From the NCBI GenBank assembly GCA_017414605.1, contig JAFQLG010000066.1:1-8101 (forward strand): a stretch of DNA of 8,101 nucleotides. Direction: 5' to 3'. Below the pieces are notes generated by a model. That model saw nothing but the letters and a program-made list of their open reading frames with translations, was not told the origin of the DNA and searched no databases. The stretch comes from Clostridia bacterium (GTDB lineage Bacteria > Bacillota_A > Clostridia > Oscillospirales > CAG-272). Shown here piece after piece: positions 4,613 through 8,101 of this stretch. Both the position numbers and the translations under genes were made by a program. Positions within the stretch are counted from its first letter, which is position 1; each line of letters starts with the position of its first letter.

Positions 4613-6412
4613 ATGGGAAAAGGAAGCAGAAATAGCCAGAAGAGACTTGCAAACGCAGGTGTCAACCAGGCTGAAGCAAAGAACAGAAACACAAAAAAGA
4701 ACAGCGGCAAGGCAGTTGCCGTTGCCTGCATTGCATTTGCAGTGCTTATCGCGGCAGTACTCGTGCTTAACGTGCTGACCGAAACGGGCGTATTCATTCG
4801 CGCAACTAATGCTATATGGCTTGACGAGGTAGTAGTGGATGCGGCAATGATGAGCTTCTTCTACAACGACTATCTTATGTCGTGGTACAACAATTACGGC
4901 GGATATATGGGATATCTCAACTTGAGCTTTACTACAAGCCTCAAGCTGCAGCAGTTCCCCAATACCGGACTCGAGACCTACATACTCGGTGAAACTTATA
5001 AGGGAACCTGGTATGATTACTTCCTTGAGAAGGTTCAGGAGAACGTTGAGATGTACGTAACCTTCTGCGATGCGGCAAACAAGGCAGGCATCAAGCTGGA
5101 TGCTGAGGACCTTGAGGACGTTGAGGAGAACGTAAAGGCAATTATGGATTCCGTTAAGGAGTCCGGTGCTTCTCTTAGCGATTGGTTTGGCCGCGGAGTT
5201 AACGAGGATGACGTTCGCCGCTGCTACAGAATGATCAAGCTTGCATCAAAGTACAGCGAGTATAAGTATGACCTCCTTGAAAAGGAGATTGAGAAGGAAG
5301 AGGGCGAGGGCAAGAAGCCTGTGTCCGATTTCGTTGAGAACAACAAGGGCGATTTCTACTCTGCAGAGGTTCTTTCCTATAAGATAAAGGTAACTGCACA
5401 GGGCAAGACCGATGCGGATTTTGACAGCGAGGTTGCAAAGGCAAAGGCAGAGGCAGAAAAGATCGCAGCTGCAGGTAACGTTGAAAACTTCCTCAAGCTT
5501 GTAAAGGAATACGAGCTTGCGAACAAGAAGACCGAGACAAAGCCGGAAACAGGTACTGTAACCGAAACTGAAACCGAAACTGAAACCGAAACCGAAACAA
5601 AATCTTTGGAAGAGCAGGCGGACGAATACCGCGATACCATTTACTACGAAACCGAAACGGGAACGGGTGACAGCCTCGAAAATTGGCTCTTCATAGAGGG
5701 AGCAACCGAGGGTGATGGCAAGATCTTTGAGGAGACCGGTGAAGAGACCGTTAAGCCCTCCAAGCCTTCCACAACCGAAAAGGATACCGATGACGAGAGT
5801 GAGAGCGAGAGTGAGACCAAGAAGGAAACACTCAAGTTTAAGACCTATACCGTAATAGCATACGTTGTAACCGAGGGCATGCACCTCGACACCGACCTCA
5901 CCAATAACTATGCATTCCTCATTGGCGACGATAAGGAAATGGTCAAGGCATTCCTGGATCAGTTCAAAGAGCTTGACGAGCAGAGCATGAGCATCTTCGT
6001 TGAGGAGGCGGAAAAGTTCTATGAGAAGCAGCATGAGGGCCATGACCACTCCGATAAGGATGTAAAGGAGCCTGTATTTGTTTACAACAAGCTTGAAAAG
6101 GTAGCAAAGGATTACTTCAAGAACACCTACTTTGGTAAGAAGAACGATGCGGATGCTTGGCTTGACACCGAGCTTCGTAACGGCGACATTTCCGAGATAT
6201 TCGCAGTTGAGATCGAGGAAAACAAGGAAAAGAAGACCTACTACGTTGCTATATTCTTCGAGAGCAGAGATAAGGAAGAGTGGTACGTTAACGGATACAA
6301 CGGATTGCTCAACGAGAGATTTGACGACTGGTACGAGAATGATTCCGGATTCAAGAATATTGAATACAATAAGAACGCTCTCGACAGCATCAATACTATA
6401 GTTTTGTACTAA
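4613..6412 (+). CDS. Membrane-anchored PrsA/SurA-like protein with acidic Thr-Glu inserts
   Basis: A 599-residue protein with a basic cytoplasmic N-terminus (1-32), one uncleaved-looking membrane helix (33-55) and a large extracytoplasmic part. Residues 65-220 resemble the helical N-terminal domain of SurA/PrsA chaperones (AIWLDEVVVDAAMMSFFYND, then long amphipathic helices). FYSAEVLSYKIKVTAQ plus the following Ala/Glu helix (248-300) looks like the first half of a parvulin (PpiC) fold. LENWLFIEGATEGDGKIF (355-372) with TYTVIAYVV (411-419) looks like the second half. A similar WLDTELRNGDISEIFAVE...YYVAIFFE pattern recurs at 516-550, suggesting two degenerate parvulin-like units. Between the halves lie Thr/Glu/Ser-rich acidic inserts (305-330, 343-352, 368-405), including six TE repeats; EGHDH (475-479) is a possible metal-binding patch. 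I infer an extracytoplasmic folding factor; isomerase activity is doubtful. The ATG follows AGGCGG (9-nt gap), a slightly weak ribosome binding site. Confidence 0.75.
   Translation: MGKGSRNSQKRLANAGVNQAEAKNRNTKKNSGKAVAVACIAFAVLIAAVLVLNVLTETGVFIRATNAIWLDEVVVDAAMMSFFYNDYLMSWYNNYGGYMGYLNLSFTTSLKLQQFPNTGLETYILGETYKGTWYDYFLEKVQENVEMYVTFCDAANKAGIKLDAEDLEDVEENVKAIMDSVKESGASLSDWFGRGVNEDDVRRCYRMIKLASKYSEYKYDLLEKEIEKEEGEGKKPVSDFVENNKGDFYSAEVLSYKIKVTAQGKTDADFDSEVAKAKAEAEKIAAAGNVENFLKLVKEYELANKKTETKPETGTVTETETETETETETKSLEEQADEYRDTIYYETETGTGDSLENWLFIEGATEGDGKIFEETGEETVKPSKPSTTEKDTDDESESESETKKETLKFKTYTVIAYVVTEGMHLDTDLTNNYAFLIGDDKEMVKAFLDQFKELDEQSMSIFVEEAEKFYEKQHEGHDHSDKDVKEPVFVYNKLEKVAKDYFKNTYFGKKNDADAWLDTELRNGDISEIFAVEIEENKEKKTYYVAIFFESRDKEEWYVNGYNGLLNERFDDWYENDSGFKNIEYNKNALDSINTIVLY
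5561..5596 (+). repeat. In-frame hexanucleotide tandem repeat coding Thr-Glu
   Basis: Six contiguous units of ACYGAA (four ACCGAA, two ACTGAA) encode six Thr-Glu pairs (residues 317-328) of the 599-residue protein. The repeat is in register with codons, so gain or loss of units would change linker length without a frameshift. Confidence 0.9.
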
Positions 6413-6420
6413 GATTTAAC

Positions 6421-6449
6421 GGGGCATCTCAATAAGCTTGAGGTGCCCC
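6421..6449 (+). terminator. Strong hairpin without a U-run after the 599-residue protein gene
   Basis: GGGGCATCTCAA (6421-6432) and TTGAGGTGCCCC (6438-6449) form a 12-bp stem with one G-U pair and a TAAGC loop, starting 8 nt after the stop codon. The downstream sequence is AAAACAATG, so the U-tract of an ordinary intrinsic terminator is missing on both strands. It may be a U-less terminator or a 3'-end-stabilising hairpin. Confidence 0.6.
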
Positions 6450-6544
6450 AAAACAATGTATGAATAAACGGCATATCATATAGAGAACAATAAATAGGCG
6501 TTTAATAACGACTGTCCGAATCAATCATTCAAAAGGGAGCATTT

Positions 6545-7225
6545 ATGGTGATCGAATCAAAACAGACAACAGTGGCTTACCGCTGTCCCGAGTGTGGCGC
6601 GGGAGTAATGAGCGTTGTGGGACTTTTCTCACTAAAAGCGGATATGATAAAGCTCAAATGCACGTGCGGCAAGAGCCATATGGACATTGTTTATCGCAGA
6701 AGCGAGGAACAGATGCGTCTTTCCGTCCCCTGTATTTTCTGCAACAAGCCCCATACTTTTAACGTTAGCGAAAAGCTTTTCTTTTCAAAGGATATCTTTC
6801 TTTTGCCCTGTCCCTATTCCGATATAAATATAGGCTTTGTGGGTGAGGCTAACAACGTTAAAGCCGAGCTCGCCAGAACCGAGCTTGAGCTGCTTGACAT
6901 GCTGGAGCAAAACGGGATCGACGGCTTTGAAAGACTGCACGGCGACGAGCAGGATCTTCCCGATCCGCAGGTAATGGACGTTGTATCATATATCGTTCGT
7001 GAGCTGGATGCCGAGGGCAAGATATATTGCAAATGCTTTCCCGAGGGACGCGAGCCTTTGCCGGATGGCGAACTTGAACGCGAGGATAGCGAATATGAGA
7101 TAGAGATAACGGATGGCTCTATTATAGTCAGCTGCAAGAGCTGCGGAGCCAAAAGGGAAATACCTGCCGACTCTATGCTTACGGCTCATGCATTTCTTAA
7201 CAGCGATTATCTGACGCTTGAATAA
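6545..7225 (+). CDS. Cys-rich zinc-ribbon-like protein of unknown function
   Basis: A 226-residue soluble protein, not recognised as a named family. It has several metal-ligand pairs: CPEC (14-17), CTC (39-41) followed by His45, CIFC (63-66) followed by His70, Cys89, CKC (162-164) and CKSC (197-200). The first four sets fit two zinc ribbons in the N-terminal 90 residues; the last pair sits in a strand-rich C-terminal domain (182-206) that may be half of another ribbon. The middle (101-158) is an acidic, helical, Leu/Glu-rich segment, possibly a coiled coil at 104-122. There is no signal peptide or membrane helix, so it is cytoplasmic. The ATG at 6545 follows GGGAG by 5 nt. It is separated from the upstream gene by 132 nt with a hairpin, I see no clear sigma-A promoter, and it ends at a good terminator. 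A nucleic-acid or protein-binding adaptor role would suit the ribbons, but that is inference. Confidence 0.85.
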   Translation: MVIESKQTTVAYRCPECGAGVMSVVGLFSLKADMIKLKCTCGKSHMDIVYRRSEEQMRLSVPCIFCNKPHTFNVSEKLFFSKDIFLLPCPYSDINIGFVGEANNVKAELARTELELLDMLEQNGIDGFERLHGDEQDLPDPQVMDVVSYIVRELDAEGKIYCKCFPEGREPLPDGELEREDSEYEIEITDGSIIVSCKSCGAKREIPADSMLTAHAFLNSDYLTLE

Positions 7226-7232
7226 AAGAGAG

Positions 7233-7258
7233 GCGACCCCCTCGAGAGAAGGGGTCGC
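7233..7258. terminator. Bidirectional intrinsic terminator between convergent genes
   Basis: GCGACCCC (7233-7240) and GGGGTCGC (7251-7258) form a perfect 8-bp GC-rich stem with a 10-nt loop. On the plus strand it is followed by GTTTAGTTTG, ending the 226-residue gene. On the minus strand it is followed by CTCTCTTTTATT, ending the 30-residue gene. The T-rich flank is better on the minus side. Confidence 0.8.
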
Positions 7259-7291
7259 GTTTAGTTTGTGGAGTATCCGCGGCGCCTATAC

Positions 7292-7384
7292 TCAATGGCA
7301 GCAGCAGCTGATCACAAGGAGAGCGATGAGAAGGATCCAGATCCACTCGTTTTCAAAAAGACCGCAAAGGCAGTTGTTTGTCAT
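7292..7384 (-). CDS. 30-residue Cys-rich membrane peptide
   Basis: A short reading frame from ATG (7384-7382) to TGA (7294-7292), preceded by an excellent GGAGG (7397-7393) with an 8-nt gap. The peptide starts MTNNCLCGLFENEW, has a hydrophobic core of about 12 residues (W14 to I25, WIWILLIALLVI) and ends SCCCH. It therefore has Cys at 5, 7, 27, 28 and 29 and a terminal His. The layout (short polar head, single hydrophobic stretch, Cys-rich end) resembles the tiny hydrophobic proteins often found in spore formers, such as the YjcZ type, but no specific family is claimed. Support comes from the ribosome binding site, its own promoter region, a shared terminator and amino-acid logic. It could act in or on a membrane, with Cys residues binding metal or forming disulfides (inference). 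Annotation pipelines may miss it because of its size. Confidence 0.72.
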   Translation of the reverse strand: MTNNCLCGLFENEWIWILLIALLVISCCCH

Positions 7385-7420
7385 TTGAGTTACCTCCGTT
7401 AAAATTAATACGTATTTTGT

Positions 7421-7438
7421 TGAGAATTGTCGTTCTCA
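7421..7438. promoter_or_regulatory. Inverted repeat in the leader or promoter of the 30-residue gene
   Basis: TGAGAA (7421-7426) and TTCTCA (7433-7438) form a perfect 6-bp inverted repeat with a 6-nt centre, just downstream of the AT-rich -10-like region on the minus strand. It could be an operator at the start site or a 5' hairpin. It resembles the TGAGAG/CTCTCA repeat in the rnj leader. Confidence 0.4.
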
Positions 7439-7442
7439 CTAA

Positions 7443-7471
7443 TATATTATGCCTGCGGTGCGAATTTGTGA
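7443..7471 (-). promoter_or_regulatory. Possible mother-cell-type promoter of the 30-residue gene
   Basis: On the minus strand CATAATATA (7451-7443) fits the CATAnnnTA form of a sigma-K -10 element, with CACA 15 nt upstream as an mACm-like -35 (the usual gap is 16-17). No sigma-A -35 is found at a proper distance. Because such short motifs occur by chance in AT-rich DNA, this is only suggestive. Confidence 0.25.
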
Positions 7472-7477
7472 GAGCGC

Positions 7478-7484
7478 TGTCGAA
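7478..7484 (+). promoter_or_regulatory. Perfect Spo0A box (TGTCGAA) between divergent genes
   Basis: An exact TGTCGAA followed by AATAAA lies upstream of both the 30-residue gene (minus strand, about 27 bp above its -10-like element) and the lepA -35 (23 bp below). It could serve either gene or be a chance match; it is the second exact copy noticed in intergenic DNA of this window. Confidence 0.35.
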
Positions 7485-7506
7485 AATAAAAAAATCGAAA
7501 AAGCTA

Positions 7507-7535
7507 TTGTGCAAATGAGGAAAATATGATAAAAT
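7507..7535 (+). promoter_or_regulatory. Extended -10 sigma-A promoter of lepA
   Basis: TTGTGC (7507-7512) and TAAAAT (7530-7535) are 17 nt apart, and the -10 is preceded by TGA, giving an extended TGn element that compensates for the weaker -35. The start site should fall near 7542, leaving a leader of about 40 nt. Confidence 0.7.
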
Positions 7536-7580
7536 ATATAATTGAAGTAATATGGTTTCTTTTTATGAAAGGATAAACCG

Positions 7581-8101
7581 ATGACGCAAAGCGAAAGAAT
7601 GAAAAAAATCAGAAATTTCTCTATCATAGCTCATATTGACCATGGCAAGTCCACCCTCGCCGATAGGATACTTGAAAGCACTCAGGCTGTATCCAAGCGC
7701 GAGATGGAGGAGCAGATCCTCGACAATATGGATCTGGAGCGCGAAAGAGGAATAACTATAAAAGCAAGAGCCGTAAAGCTTGATTACGTAGCGCCTGACG
7801 GCGAAAAGTACGTATTCAATCTCATAGACACCCCCGGACACGTGGACTTTAACTACGAGGTATCGCGCTCACTCAACGCTTGTGACGGAGCGCTGCTGGT
7901 AGTTGATGCAACGCAGGGAATAGAGGCACAAACGCTGGCAAACGCGTATCTTGCAGTTGATGCGGGGCTTGAGATAATTCCCGTTATAAACAAGATCGAT
8001 CTGCCCAGTGCGCAGGTGGATAGGGTAAGAGGCGAGATCGAGGACATTATAGGTATACCTGCGGAAAATTGCCCTGCCGTATCTGCAAAGACGGGGCTTA
8101 A
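7581..8101 (+). CDS. lepA: Elongation factor 4 (LepA), 5' part, cut by the window edge
   Basis: The first 173 residues of the translational GTPase LepA (EF4), which binds ribosomes and acts during initiation or elongation stress; full-length LepA is about 600 residues. All GTPase motifs are visible: G1 AHIDHGKS (17-24), switch I RGIT (56-59), DTPGH (83-87), NKID (137-140) and SAK (168-170). [20 protein letters not shown] and the [15 protein letters not shown] segment distinguish LepA from EF-G and EF-Tu. The ATG follows AAAGGA by 7 nt; an ATG at 7565 is followed almost at once by a stop and is not the start. The frame stays open to the end, so the truncation is only the window boundary. In many Clostridia lepA is followed by hemN-like and heat-shock genes, but nothing downstream can be seen here. 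Confidence 0.98.
   Translation, partial: MTQSERMKKIRNFSIIAHIDHGKSTLADRILESTQAVSKREMEEQILDNMDLERERGITIKARAVKLDYVAPDGEKYVFNLIDTPGHVDFNYEVSRSLNACDGALLVVDATQGIEAQTLANAYLAVDAGLEIIPVINKIDLPSAQVDRVRGEIEDIIGIPAENCPAVSAKTGL

Noticed and set aside
5561..5596. Tandem repeat considered as a CRISPR or integration-related repeat
   Set aside because: The units are contiguous hexamers in coding frame without spacers, so it is a coding microsatellite.
5246..6049. Long Leu/Gly/Phe-rich open frame on the minus strand inside the 599-residue gene
   Set aside because: It is the mirror of GAG/AAG-rich codons of an acidic/lysine-rich protein; the apparent hydrophobicity comes from that bias and no initiation signals are present.
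7407..7416. AATACGTATT palindrome upstream of the 30-residue gene
   Set aside because: A 10-bp perfect palindrome in AT-rich DNA, unrepeated and without a match to a regulator I know; probably chance.

Overview
The window looks like a chromosomal segment of a low-to-mid-GC, probably spore-forming Firmicute of the class Clostridia. The evidence is a J1-type RNase J, an AbrB-type regulator with a clostridial Cys-pair tail, LepA, GGAGG-type ribosome binding sites throughout, near-consensus sigma-A promoters, and several intergenic matches to the Spo0A box. There is no transposase, integrase, phage gene, CRISPR array, rRNA or tRNA. This is mostly a housekeeping region, and the interest lies in regulatory DNA/RNA, small proteins and unusual domain architecture.

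Layout. On the minus strand, positions 1634 to 1 carry a compact operon: an AbrB-family regulator, then a galactokinase-family GHMP kinase 28 nt later, then the start of a third gene 1 nt after that (cut by the window edge). A strong promoter for this operon (1709-1737) contains two copies of a CACCA-A/T-TGG element. The divergent intergenic region (about 300 bp) also holds a GC-rich array of five 7-mers related to TGTCGAA, spaced 10-11 bp apart. On the plus strand follows a small C-terminally membrane-anchored protein (1928-2197). Next come a perfect sigma-A promoter (2226-2254), a structured leader of about 170 nt and RNase J with a Lys/Ala-rich N-terminal tail (2434-4455). A 599-residue membrane-anchored extracytoplasmic protein with PrsA/SurA-like features and acidic Thr-Glu inserts follows (4613-6412), ending in a hairpin without a U-run, and then a Cys-rich 226-residue protein (6545-7225).

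The last 900 bases hold a bidirectional terminator (7233-7258) and a convergent 30-residue Cys-rich membrane peptide on the minus strand (7292-7384). A divergent promoter region with one perfect TGTCGAA box comes next, then the 5' part of lepA (7581 to the window end).

Functionally the plus-strand genes are linked by general housekeeping: RNA processing (RNase J), probable extracytoplasmic protein folding (599-aa protein) and translation elongation (LepA). Each appears to have its own promoter or a gap of more than 130 bp, so they are neighbours rather than one tight operon. The minus-strand operon couples a transition-state-type regulator to a sugar kinase. The most unusual content is the phased Spo0A-box-like array, the RNase J leader RNA, the interrupted parvulin-like protein and the 30-residue peptide.
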